32,967 nt of DNA from Marinilabiliaceae bacterium (GTDB taxonomy: Bacteria > Bacteroidota > Bacteroidia > Bacteroidales > Marinilabiliaceae). The notes under the pieces were generated by a model. That model did not search any database. It was not told the DNA's origin and saw nothing but the letters and a program-made list of their open reading frames with translations. Position numbers and translations under genes: made by a program. The first letter of the stretch is position 1; every line of letters begins with the position of its first letter. Of this stretch, positions 8,998 through 16,099 are shown piece after piece. The stretch covers positions 1-32,967 of the forward strand of contig JAEINY010000046.1 in assembly GCA_016342595.1 (NCBI GenBank), read 5' to 3'.

Positions 8998-9125
8998 AAT
9001 AACCACCTCCCCACTCATCCTTCGCGGTACTCCTCCTTGAAAAAAGGAGGAGAAACTTCTCTCGGTCACGATTTTCCCCTCCTGTTTTTTTAGGAGGGGT
9101 GCCGAAGGCGGGGTGGTTATTAAAT
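8998..9125. repeat. REP/MITE-like palindrome with GGAGG hairpins
   Basis: The ends are imperfect inverted repeats (AAATAACCACCtCCCC and GGGGTGGTTATTAAAT). Inside are two strong hairpins: CTCCTCCTT/AAGGAGGAG (9030-9052) and CCCCTCCT/AGGAGGGG (9076-9099) with T-rich or A-rich loops. CATCCTTCGC and GCCGAAGGCG also mirror each other. There is no transposase. It resembles short non-autonomous palindromic elements known from many bacterial genomes and could end transcription in either direction. Confidence 0.75.
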
Positions 9126-9175
9126 AAAAAGTTAAAAGCAATTTTCATATAGCTAGTCTACAAAAAAACTAAATA

Positions 9176-10843
9176 ATGATTAAAATTTTCACAATTATTA
9201 GTCTCCTTCTTTGTGGTTCAACTTTCGTCTCGGCACAAAATGAAAAGATTGCCCTGCTATACGAAACAAAGGCCAATAGTGGTTATTTTAGTATGTCTGG
9301 TAAGGATGTTGCTTTCATCGGATCTTCAGTTATGATCTTTGAGTGTGGGAGTGTTGAGAATGGCAGAGAAGTTTGGCGTACTGATGGCACAACAGAAGGT
9401 ACCTATATGATTAAGGACATAAACCCTGGAGTTGATCAGTTTGATTCACCGAACTCCTCACATCCGGAGTATTTCAATAGTTTTGGTGACCATGTATATT
9501 TTAGAGCCTATGATGGGGTGCATGGAATTGAACTTTGGCGAACTGATGGTACCGAGGCCGGAACCGTCATGGTAAAAGATATTAATAATGGAGGTTCGGG
9601 TTCTTTGGCGGTTACATCACCTCAATTTGGTGTTTACAAGGGGGAGCTCTATTTCATGGCAGAAGGTTCCAGAGCAGCAGGAAGTGAATTGTGGAAAACT
9701 GATGGTACTGAAGCCGGAACAGTACTGGTAAAAGATATTAATCCAGGTGATAGGAGTGGTTCTAACCCGAATCAATTTGTTGTATACGAGGACTTGCTCT
9801 ATTTCACTGCCACCCCTTCCTATGGATTTAAGGAAATTTGGTACACGGATGGGACTGCAGAAGGGACCAGACGCCTAAGTAGTTTACCTAACAGTGAAAC
9901 GCCCCGGCCGGAGCGACTTGTAGTGTTAAATGACCTGCTTATTTTTATAGCAAACTTGAATAATGGATTCGAAATGTGGCGGAGCGATGGTACCTCACAA
10001 GGGACCTACGAGTTAAAGGATATTAATACCAGTGGGGGAAGCGTTTCTTCTGATAAAGAGTTCGTGGAATACAAGGGCGAGTTATATTTTAAAGCACGAT
10101 CTGTAGAGTATGGCGATGAACTATGGAAAACAAATGGCACCACTGCCGGAACCGTATTGGTAAAGGATATCAATATCTATTCAGGAGATAAGACCTACTC
10201 TTCGACACCATTGGACTTGACCGTATTTGGTGATAAGTTGTTTTTCAATGCGCGAACCGAAAGTCATGGGGCCGAGTTGTGGGTAACCGATGGCACCGCT
10301 GATGGTACAACGCTTTATAATGATTTGTATCCGGGTAGTAATGGTGGAAACCCTCGCGGGATGACTGTTTATAATAACCGCTTGTTTTTTAATGGGAAAG
10401 CATCCTATTGGGGCGGCGATTTATTCTCAATTGGTACGGATCAGAGTGCCATGCCTGTAGCACACGAATGTGTAGGTTTTTCACTTAAGGATTTGGCGCT
10501 GTTTAGTCAGTTTTATGTGGTTAATAATACCTTTTGTTTCCAGGCAGAATTAGAAGAGAATACCGGTTTTGAGCTGTATAAATTAGAAGGTACTTCAACT
10601 GGGATTACTAATGAAATAGAAAACAACAGTATCCGTATTTTCCCCAACCCTGTGGCGAATTCTTTAAACATCGAAATGGAAGAAGCCGCTTTTAAAGCAG
10701 AGATTTTTAATATTCAGGGTGTTCGTATGTTGTCTTATCGCGATGAAAAAGCAAAGGATGTGTCTCAATTGAAACCGGGTATGTATCTGTTGAAAGTGGT
10801 TTGTGCTGATGGAATCACAAGCCGGCCATTCTTGAAAAAATAG
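9176..10843 (+). CDS. T9SS-exported ELWxTDGT-repeat protein
   Basis: 555-residue secreted protein with a signal peptide (about 1-21, ending VSAQ). Seven clear copies of the motif (E/D)xW-x-(T/S)-(D/N)-GT-x-x-GT followed by (V/I)KDI occur at roughly 55-60-residue spacing (for example IELWRTDGTEAGT, SELWKTDGTEAGT, DELWKTNGTTAGT), a propeller-like array. The last 70 residues (486-555) form a type A T9SS sorting domain: it begins IRIFPNPV, has FNIQGVRM, and ends with LKPGMYLLKVV and the basic FLKK tail. The mature protein is therefore probably released or attached at the cell surface. The function of these repeats is unknown. A strong terminator follows. Confidence 0.9.
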   Translation: MIKIFTIISLLLCGSTFVSAQNEKIALLYETKANSGYFSMSGKDVAFIGSSVMIFECGSVENGREVWRTDGTTEGTYMIKDINPGVDQFDSPNSSHPEYFNSFGDHVYFRAYDGVHGIELWRTDGTEAGTVMVKDINNGGSGSLAVTSPQFGVYKGELYFMAEGSRAAGSELWKTDGTEAGTVLVKDINPGDRSGSNPNQFVVYEDLLYFTATPSYGFKEIWYTDGTAEGTRRLSSLPNSETPRPERLVVLNDLLIFIANLNNGFEMWRSDGTSQGTYELKDINTSGGSVSSDKEFVEYKGELYFKARSVEYGDELWKTNGTTAGTVLVKDINIYSGDKTYSSTPLDLTVFGDKLFFNARTESHGAELWVTDGTADGTTLYNDLYPGSNGGNPRGMTVYNNRLFFNGKASYWGGDLFSIGTDQSAMPVAHECVGFSLKDLALFSQFYVVNNTFCFQAELEENTGFELYKLEGTSTGITNEIENNSIRIFPNPVANSLNIEMEEAAFKAEIFNIQGVRMLSYRDEKAKDVSQLKPGMYLLKVVCADGITSRPFLKK

Positions 10844-10918
10844 CGCGTATCATTTAATTGAGAATCGTATTTGAACAATTAATTAGGATAGGGTTTGCAT
10901 GTAATAGTTAGTATGACG

Positions 10919-10949
10919 AAGGAATTCCAAATCGAGGAATTCCTTTTTT
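10919..10949 (+). terminator. Rho-independent terminator after the T9SS-exported gene
   Basis: A perfect 10-bp stem AAGGAATTCC/GGAATTCCTT with a 7-base loop is followed by a T run (10944-10949). Confidence 0.85.
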
Positions 10950-10972
10950 GATTAGAATTCAATAGCCTGTTA

Positions 10973-11044
10973 TGACAAAAATGTCAGGCATCAACTGTCA
11001 TCACTGCCGCTTTGTCAGAAAACTCATCTTGGCATCACCTTTGA
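10973..11044 (+). promoter_or_regulatory. Candidate htpG control region with TGTCA repeats
   Basis: TGACA-AAAA-TGTCA forms a perfect palindrome (10973-10986). Two more TGTCA copies follow at 10996 and 11013. Downstream, TTGGCATCACCTTTGA (11029-11044) has GG and G spaced as in a sigma-54 -24/-12 promoter, but with A instead of C at -12. The same DNA also gives TTTG (11011-11014), a 21-base spacer and CACCTTTG (11036-11043), close to the Bacteroidota housekeeping promoter. Either reading places the start of transcription about 40 bases before htpG. Confidence 0.55.
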
Positions 11045-11095
11045 TAAATATAGGCAGTAAAATCGAATTATAAATCATTAAAAATACAAGTAACT

Positions 11096-13153
11096 ATGCA
11101 AAAAGGACATATTGGGGTTACTACAGAGAACATTTTTCCCATCATCAAAAAATACCTTTATAGCGATCACGAAATCTTTTTACGTGAATTGGTATCCAAT
11201 GCGGTAGATGCTACTCAGAAACTGAAAACACTGGCTTCAGTGGGTGAATTCAAAGGCGAACTGGGTGAAACAACCATCAGCATCTTGTTGGATGAAAAGG
11301 CAAAAACTATCACCATTTCCGACCGTGGAATAGGTATGACGGCCGAAGAGGTTGATAAATACCTGAATCAGGTAGCTTTATCCAGTGCCAACGATTTTTT
11401 GGAGAAGTATAAAGACGAAGCCAATGCTATTATCGGGCACTTTGGTTTAGGTTTCTACTCTTCTTTCATGGTATCTAAAAAAGTAGAAGTGATTACCAAA
11501 TCGTTCCAGGAAGGTGCTCAGGCAGTGAAATGGAGCTGTGACGGTAGTCCGGAATACACTTTAGAAGAGGTTGACAAAGCAGAAAGAGGAACTGACATTA
11601 TTTTGCACATTGATGATGAGAATCAACAATATGCCACTAAAGCGGAAATTAATGGACTGCTGAAGAAGTATTGTCGCTTCTTACCGGTTGAAATTGCCTT
11701 TGGTAAAGAAACGGAATACAAAGAAGGAAAAGAGGAAGAAACGGATAAGGATCAAATTATCAATGATACCAAACCGTTGTGGACACGTACTCCTTCTGAA
11801 TTGAAAGATGAGGATTACGATAAATTCTATCGCGATTTGTATCCGATGTCTGATGATCCCTTGTTCAACATTCACTTGAATGTTGATTATCCATTTAACC
11901 TGACCGGTGTATTGTATTTCCCGAAGTTGAAAAACAATGTGGAGGTGCAGAAAAATAAAATCCAGTTGTATAGCAATCAGGTGTATGTAACGGATTCAGT
12001 AGAGGGAATTGTACCTGAGTTCCTGACATTGTTGCATGGGGTGATTGATTCACCGGATATTCCATTGAACGTATCGCGTTCTTACTTGCAAAGTGATGGT
12101 AATGTGAAGAAAATTTCCAGCCACATCACTAAAAAAGTAGCCGATCGTTTGGAAGAGATCTTCAAAAAAGACCGTAAAACATTCGAGGAGAAATGGGATG
12201 ACCTGAAAATCTTCATCGAATACGGTATGTTGTCTGAAGAGAAGTTTTATGACCGGGCGAAGAAATTTACCTTGTTGAAAAACACCGATGGTAAATGCTT
12301 TACGTTTGATGAATATGCGGAGGTGATTAAAACCAATCAGACGGATAAGGATTCACAAGTGGTTTACTTGTATACCACTGATGTATTAGGTCAGCACAGT
12401 TTTATCGAAGCAGCTAAAAACAAAGGATACGATGTATTGGTGTTGGACGGTCAGTTGGACAGTCACTTTGTAAACCAACTGGAGAGCAAGTTCGAGAAAT
12501 CGCGTTTTGTTCGTGTGGACAGTGATGTGGTTGATAAACTGATTCCGAAGGAAGATGCAGCTACGTTGAATTTATCAGAGCCACAAAAACAAGACCTGAC
12601 AACTATCTTCAGCTCGCAGGTGCCAAATATCGATAAAGTGAATTTCATTGTCGCATTTGAGGCCTTGAGTGAAACGGATGTGCCGGTGATGATCGTGCAG
12701 CAGGAGTTCATGCGTCGTATGAAAGAGATGAGCGCGCTTGGTGGCGGTGGTGGTATGAACTTCTATGGAGAAATGCCGGATAGCTATAGCTTGGTGGTGA
12801 ATGGGAATCATCCATTGGTAAAACGCATCATCGAAGACGAAGAGAAAGAAGTAGGTGAGAAGGTAGCTACATTCCGAGGAAAAGTGGAAAGCGTTGAGAA
12901 ACGTCGCGCCGAGATAGAGAAAGCCAAAGAAGGCAAGAAAGACGAAGAGATTCCTCAGTCGATCAAAGATGAGTTGGAAGAAGTGAATAAGAAAGTCACT
13001 GAAATCAACGCTAAGAAAGATGAAGAGTTAACCACCTTTGCTTCCGGCAACAAATTGGTTTCTCAATTGATTGACCTGGCTTTGTTATCCAATAACATGC
13101 TAAAAGGTGAGGCTTTAACTAAATTTGTTAAGCGCAGCATCGATTTGATCTAA
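11096..13153 (+). CDS. htpG: Molecular chaperone HtpG (bacterial Hsp90)
   Basis: ATP-dependent Hsp90-type chaperone of the cytoplasm, acting as a dimer on partly folded client proteins. All GHKL ATPase motifs are intact: ELVSNAVDAT (31-40), DRGIGMT (76-82) and GHFGLGFYSSF (114-124). The middle-domain catalytic loop is present (NVSRSYLQ). The C-terminal part includes a charged segment EKRRAEIEKAKEGKKDEE with predicted coiled-coil character, longer than in E. coli HtpG. The length of 685 residues is typical for Bacteroidota. It is a single-gene unit with its own control region and terminator, which suits a heat- or stress-induced gene. Confidence 0.98.
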   Translation: MQKGHIGVTTENIFPIIKKYLYSDHEIFLRELVSNAVDATQKLKTLASVGEFKGELGETTISILLDEKAKTITISDRGIGMTAEEVDKYLNQVALSSANDFLEKYKDEANAIIGHFGLGFYSSFMVSKKVEVITKSFQEGAQAVKWSCDGSPEYTLEEVDKAERGTDIILHIDDENQQYATKAEINGLLKKYCRFLPVEIAFGKETEYKEGKEEETDKDQIINDTKPLWTRTPSELKDEDYDKFYRDLYPMSDDPLFNIHLNVDYPFNLTGVLYFPKLKNNVEVQKNKIQLYSNQVYVTDSVEGIVPEFLTLLHGVIDSPDIPLNVSRSYLQSDGNVKKISSHITKKVADRLEEIFKKDRKTFEEKWDDLKIFIEYGMLSEEKFYDRAKKFTLLKNTDGKCFTFDEYAEVIKTNQTDKDSQVVYLYTTDVLGQHSFIEAAKNKGYDVLVLDGQLDSHFVNQLESKFEKSRFVRVDSDVVDKLIPKEDAATLNLSEPQKQDLTTIFSSQVPNIDKVNFIVAFEALSETDVPVMIVQQEFMRRMKEMSALGGGGGMNFYGEMPDSYSLVVNGNHPLVKRIIEDEEKEVGEKVATFRGKVESVEKRRAEIEKAKEGKKDEEIPQSIKDELEEVNKKVTEINAKKDEELTTFASGNKLVSQLIDLALLSNNMLKGEALTKFVKRSIDLI

Positions 13154-13181
13154 GTTAGAGATTTAAAATATTGATAGCAGT

Positions 13182-13212
13182 AAAAAGGCCCTCCTCGTGA
13201 GGGCCTTTTTTT
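13182..13212 (+). terminator. Rho-independent terminator of htpG
   Basis: The stem AAAAAGGCCCTC / GAGGGCCTTTTT closes a 5-base loop and runs into seven or more T residues, 28 bases after the htpG stop. The A-rich 5' side would let it work in both directions. Confidence 0.9.
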
Positions 13213-13215
13213 ATT

Positions 13216-13456
13216 GGCTCTTTCATAAGTAGTGGTTGGTGATATTGCAAAATAATAACATTCAACCCTTTTCAGGGTTGTGGTGTTTTTGTTAATTACA
13301 CCACGGGTTTCACCCGCGGCTATTAACATTCAATCCTTTCAGGATTATTCTTTTACAACCACGGAGTGGTGCGATAACTATCCCTTAACGTTAATAACTC
13401 TGGGTGGAACCCAGGGGATGCTAACACAATCTGCCACAACCCAGAATGGGTTGAAT
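13216..13456. repeat. Multi-hairpin repeat element, copy 1
   Basis: A chain of six short hairpins: CAACCC/GGGTTG (13263-13280), CCACGGGT/ACCCGCGG (13301-13319), AATCC/GGATT (13332-13346), ACCAC/GTGGT (13358-13370), CTGGGT/ACCCAG (13400-13414) and CAACCC/GGGTTG (13437-13453). The same chain, in the same order and orientation, occurs at 18766-18975, and the similarity begins at a shared GGCTCT.TCATAA. An 87-codon frame crossing it (13280-13543) is a by-product. Confidence 0.85.
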
Positions 13457-13470
13457 CAATCAACCTTTAA

Positions 13471-13725
13471 CTATGATAGGGCCTTATTTGTTACCATGCG
13501 CCGTGCTGTAGTGATGGTGTTTATGGGATTAACACTTTTATAGGTAAATACGCCATTTACCTTGTGTATTACCCCCATCAGCAAGAAAAAAGAGCCAAAA
13601 GCAGGATTATTTCTTTCGTTTGCCTGGTCATTTCGTTGATAATTCTCATTTTTTTCCAGGTAGTTCTGGCAAAATTCAAGAATCTTCTCCCTTTTTGCCA
13701 GAAGCTTTTCATTTAGAGCCAGAGT
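13471..13725 (-). pseudogene. Possible gene remnant without a start codon
   Basis: The minus strand is open for 84 codons between a TAA at 13726-13728 and a TAG at 13471-13473. The translation is protein-like: a charged, coiled-coil-like start (LALNEKLLAKREKILEFCQ) then GSFFLLMGVIHKVNGVFTY and a basic tail. There is no start codon before residue 50, and the frame is interrupted by further stops upstream. I do not recognise the protein. The hairpins overlapping it may instead be the real feature. Confidence 0.3.
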
Positions 13726-13755
13726 TTATCTGGCTTTTTTCAAGGTAATCCTGGC
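13664..13755. repeat. Cluster of CTGGC/GCCAG inverted repeats
   Basis: TTCTGGCAAAA (13664-13674) pairs perfectly with TTTTGCCAGAA (13693-13703). AGCCAGA/TCTGGCT (13717-13735) has a 5-base loop and continues into TTTTTT, so it looks like a terminator with no gene upstream of it. A further CCTGGCTTTTT lies at 13750-13760. AGGTA precedes CTGGC at 13659 and 13743, so the block has a degenerate repeat structure. Confidence 0.5.
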
Positions 13756-14059
13756 TTTTTACCTGCATGATCTATCAAAATGCCAGCCCTTTGATAAAAA
13801 TAATAGATTGTTCCGCAATTTTTACCCGGCTTTTGAGGAAAATGGTCAGCTTATCGATGAGAAAATCAGCGTTTACCGGTTTTTAAGTTGGGTTTTGGAT
13901 ATAAACAACCTGATGGATTGGGCATCCCTATTCCCAAGTGAGTTCATAACCCGCAATTAGGGGTATCCAGCGCTTATTGAGAGGCTTGTATTTATCAGTG
14001 ACATCACGCAAGTATGAAATGGTCTTTCCCTAAAATGCATCATTCGAGTACAAAAAAAG
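13756..14059. other. Intergenic stretch, no gene identified
   Basis: All frames are interrupted. The best open piece is 33 codons on the minus strand (14029 to the stop at 13928), reading like YLRDVTDKYKPLNKRWIPL, too short to call. This may be decayed coding sequence belonging with the fragment at 13471-13725. Confidence 0.3.
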
Positions 14060-14090
14060 TTTGGAGATAAAAAAAAGAGGGTTATATTTG
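14060..14090 (+). promoter_or_regulatory. Near-consensus Bacteroidota promoter
   Basis: TTTG (14060-14063), a 19-base spacer and TATATTTG (14083-14090) match the -33/-7 consensus TTTG-N19-21-TAnnTTTG exactly. Transcription should begin within the next few bases, over the palindrome at 14093-14114, and leads into the GntR/ABC operon. Confidence 0.85.
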
Positions 14091-14092
14091 TG

Positions 14093-14114
14093 GTGTACTA
14101 GAAAAGTAGAACAC
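14093..14114. promoter_or_regulatory. Candidate GntR (YtrA-type) operator
   Basis: GTGTACTA, a 6-base spacer and TAGAACAC form an inverted repeat with one mismatch (7 of 8 positions per arm). It lies immediately downstream of the -7 box, where a bound repressor would block initiation. GT...AC palindromes are the usual target form of GntR-family proteins, and the operon's third gene encodes one. The assignment is an inference from position and symmetry. Confidence 0.7.
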
Positions 14115-14149
14115 TAAACTAATCCATCATCACATAAAGCATTTCAATT

Positions 14150-14980
14150 ATGATTGATATTCAAAACCTGACATTTAGCTACTCTAAAAAAGAACATCTT
14201 TTTCAGGAGCTAAGCCTAAAAGCTAAAGAAGGTAGCATTATCGGATTATTGGGTAAAAATGGAGCCGGTAAATCAACCCTTCTGAAACTCATGGCTGGAT
14301 TATTAAAACCACACGCAGGTGTCATCGATATTCTGAATCAGAATCCTTTTCACCGGCAGCCTTCGTATTTACAACAGGTCTATTTTGTACCTGAGGAGTT
14401 TGCTGTACCATCCATCTCCATCAATGCATATGTTAAAGCTACAGGAACCTTGTATCCTGATTTTGATTATGGCAAAATGGCAGGTATCATGCATGATTTT
14501 GAGTTGGACGGCGCAAAGAACCTTGGCAAAATGTCATACGGGCAAAAGAAGAAATTCTTAATTGCTTTTGCCCTTTCCACCAATTGTAAATTATTGGTTT
14601 TGGATGAACCAACCAATGGTTTAGACATCCCTTCCAAGTCCTTATTCCGAAAAGTTGTAGCCGGCGCATTGTCTGACGATCAAATGGTGATCATCTCTAC
14701 GCATCAGGTAAAGGACGTAGAAAACTTAATTGATCGCATCGTATTGATCGATCATGGTCGAATCATGTTTAACCACAGTGTATTGGATGTATCGCAAAGT
14801 CTGGCTTTTAGTATGGTTTCTGACTTGAAAAAAGCGGATTGTTTATATAGTGAATTGGCACCGGGAGGTTATCACATCTTGTCAAAAAAGAATGGTACAG
14901 AAACACCTGTCGATATTGAGTTATTGTTTAACGCTGTGACGAACGGCACAAATTTGGAAATCCATGAATCAGATATTTAA
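14150..14980 (+). CDS. ABC transporter ATP-binding protein
   Basis: 276-residue ATPase that would power the permease encoded next. Motifs in order: Walker A GKNGAGKST (35-43), the signature MSYGQ (128-132) in place of LSGGQ, Walker B LLVLDEP (148-154), and the H-loop STHQ (His185). The C-terminal 70 residues extend beyond the nucleotide-binding core, as in many exporter or regulator ATPases of the ABC-2 type (YtrB/CcmA-like). The stop lies 17 bases inside the permease gene, so translation is coupled. It follows the promoter and operator closely. The substrate is unknown; YtrA-controlled ABC systems elsewhere respond to cell-wall-active agents. Confidence 0.92.
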   Translation: MIDIQNLTFSYSKKEHLFQELSLKAKEGSIIGLLGKNGAGKSTLLKLMAGLLKPHAGVIDILNQNPFHRQPSYLQQVYFVPEEFAVPSISINAYVKATGTLYPDFDYGKMAGIMHDFELDGAKNLGKMSYGQKKKFLIAFALSTNCKLLVLDEPTNGLDIPSKSLFRKVVAGALSDDQMVIISTHQVKDVENLIDRIVLIDHGRIMFNHSVLDVSQSLAFSMVSDLKKADCLYSELAPGGYHILSKKNGTETPVDIELLFNAVTNGTNLEIHESDI

Positions 14981-15728
14981 TTTCCCGCGTTTTATAAAGT
15001 TGCTTAGTTTTAATTTTAACATTCATAAAAAGCGTTACTTGTTACTGCTTGGAGGTGTATTTGCTGCTTTATTTCTGTTTCAACTGGTGATATTGCTTTC
15101 CAATCCGCGATGGAACAATATGGATTGGTCTGGATTATTTATTGGAACAGGTATTGTTGGCGCCATATTTTATTTTGGAAAATCATTCCCATATCTGCGC
15201 AAAAAGGAAACAACCATCGATGCATTGATGATTCCGGCCTCAGTCTTTGAAAAGTATTTAATGGAAATAGTGTCGCGTTTTGTGGTATACCTCCTGGTCT
15301 TTCCGGTTATCTTTTATCTGGCCAGCCATTTATCAGCCATTTTTGCAACTATTTTGTCAGAAGATATCAGCTATTCGGGTTTCATGTTTGCCAGTTTGTT
15401 TGATAAGGTGCCAAAAGAAGCCTTTACGATTCTTGTTTGGGTATTTGCATTTGGAGCATCCATTGTGTTTGCAGGTGCCGCTTCTATTCGAAAATATCCA
15501 TTGATTAAGACCATCGTATTGGTGGGAGCTATATTTATGCTGATGGTAGGGTATTTCTATATTATTATCGAAGTTATCGATCTCAAACAGGGACTGGAGT
15601 ATATGACCAGAAGTCTACATGGTTCTAAGGAATCAGCCCTTATGTCTCTTAAGCTGTTTTTAGGGTGTTCAACGCTGATTACCTTGGTATATGCCTTTTT
15701 TAAATTAAAAGAAAGAGAAATAGCATGA
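14964..15728 (+). CDS. ABC-2-type transporter permease, six TM segments
   Basis: 254-residue integral membrane protein and partner of the upstream ATPase. Hydrophobic segments lie at about 23-45, 54-72, 105-125, 155-173, 180-201 and 230-247, six in all, the usual number for an ABC-2 permease half. A cytoplasmic amphipathic N-terminus with basic HKKR precedes the first segment. It overlaps the ATPase gene by 17 bases and the regulator gene by four (ATGA). No conserved motif names the cargo. The family is assigned by topology and operon context rather than by sequence signature. Confidence 0.82.
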   Translation: MNQIFNFPRFIKLLSFNFNIHKKRYLLLLGGVFAALFLFQLVILLSNPRWNNMDWSGLFIGTGIVGAIFYFGKSFPYLRKKETTIDALMIPASVFEKYLMEIVSRFVVYLLVFPVIFYLASHLSAIFATILSEDISYSGFMFASLFDKVPKEAFTILVWVFAFGASIVFAGAASIRKYPLIKTIVLVGAIFMLMVGYFYIIIEVIDLKQGLEYMTRSLHGSKESALMSLKLFLGCSTLITLVYAFFKLKEREIA

Positions 15729-16099
15729 TGGAGTTTAAGAGTTCAAAAGGCATCTTTCAGCAGATTGCGGATAACCTATGCGATCGGATTTTAGCAGGTG
15801 AATTTCAACCGGGTGATAAAGTGCCATCGGTGAGAGAACAAGCAGCGACTTTAGGGGTGAATCACAACACAATTATGCGCACTTATTTGGAATTACAACG
15901 GGAAGAGATTATCGCCAATAAAAGAGGGATCGGTTATTTTGTGGCGGATCAGGCACCGGGAAAAATCCAGGAGATGCGTCGACAAGAGTTTTTTGAGCAA
16001 GCCTTACCAGAGTTCACACATCAGGTAGATCTGCTAAAAATCGCCCAATCGGAAGTTCAACCATTAATTTCTAAACTGCAAGAAAATGAAAACAAGTAG
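15725..16099 (+). CDS. GntR-family transcriptional regulator, YtrA type
   Basis: 124-residue regulator made of a GntR winged helix-turn-helix (about residues 8-75) with only a short helical tail, the layout of the YtrA subgroup. Landmarks are GEFQPGDKVPSVREQA, LGVNHNTIMRTYLEL (recognition helix) and the wing NKRGIGYFV. YtrA regulators are typically repressors encoded with the ABC genes they control. The palindrome over the operon's start site (14093-14114) is the natural candidate target, giving autoregulation. It starts with ATGATG overlapping the permease stop, and its 3' end overlaps the following gene by 14 bases. The effector is unknown. Confidence 0.93.
   Translation: MMEFKSSKGIFQQIADNLCDRILAGEFQPGDKVPSVREQAATLGVNHNTIMRTYLELQREEIIANKRGIGYFVADQAPGKIQEMRRQEFFEQALPEFTHQVDLLKIAQSEVQPLISKLQENENK

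Noticed and set aside
8669-9148. 159-codon minus-strand frame crossing the REP-like element
   Set aside because: It overlaps the conserved 3' end of the secreted lipocalin-like gene and then the palindrome; nothing protein-like is continuous across both.
13216-13456. CRISPR-like array
   Set aside because: The hairpin units differ in sequence and no identical repeat alternates with spacers of constant size. No cas gene is near.
13280-13543. 87-codon frame in multi-hairpin repeat copy 1
   Set aside because: Copy 2 does not keep the frame, so it is not under coding constraint.
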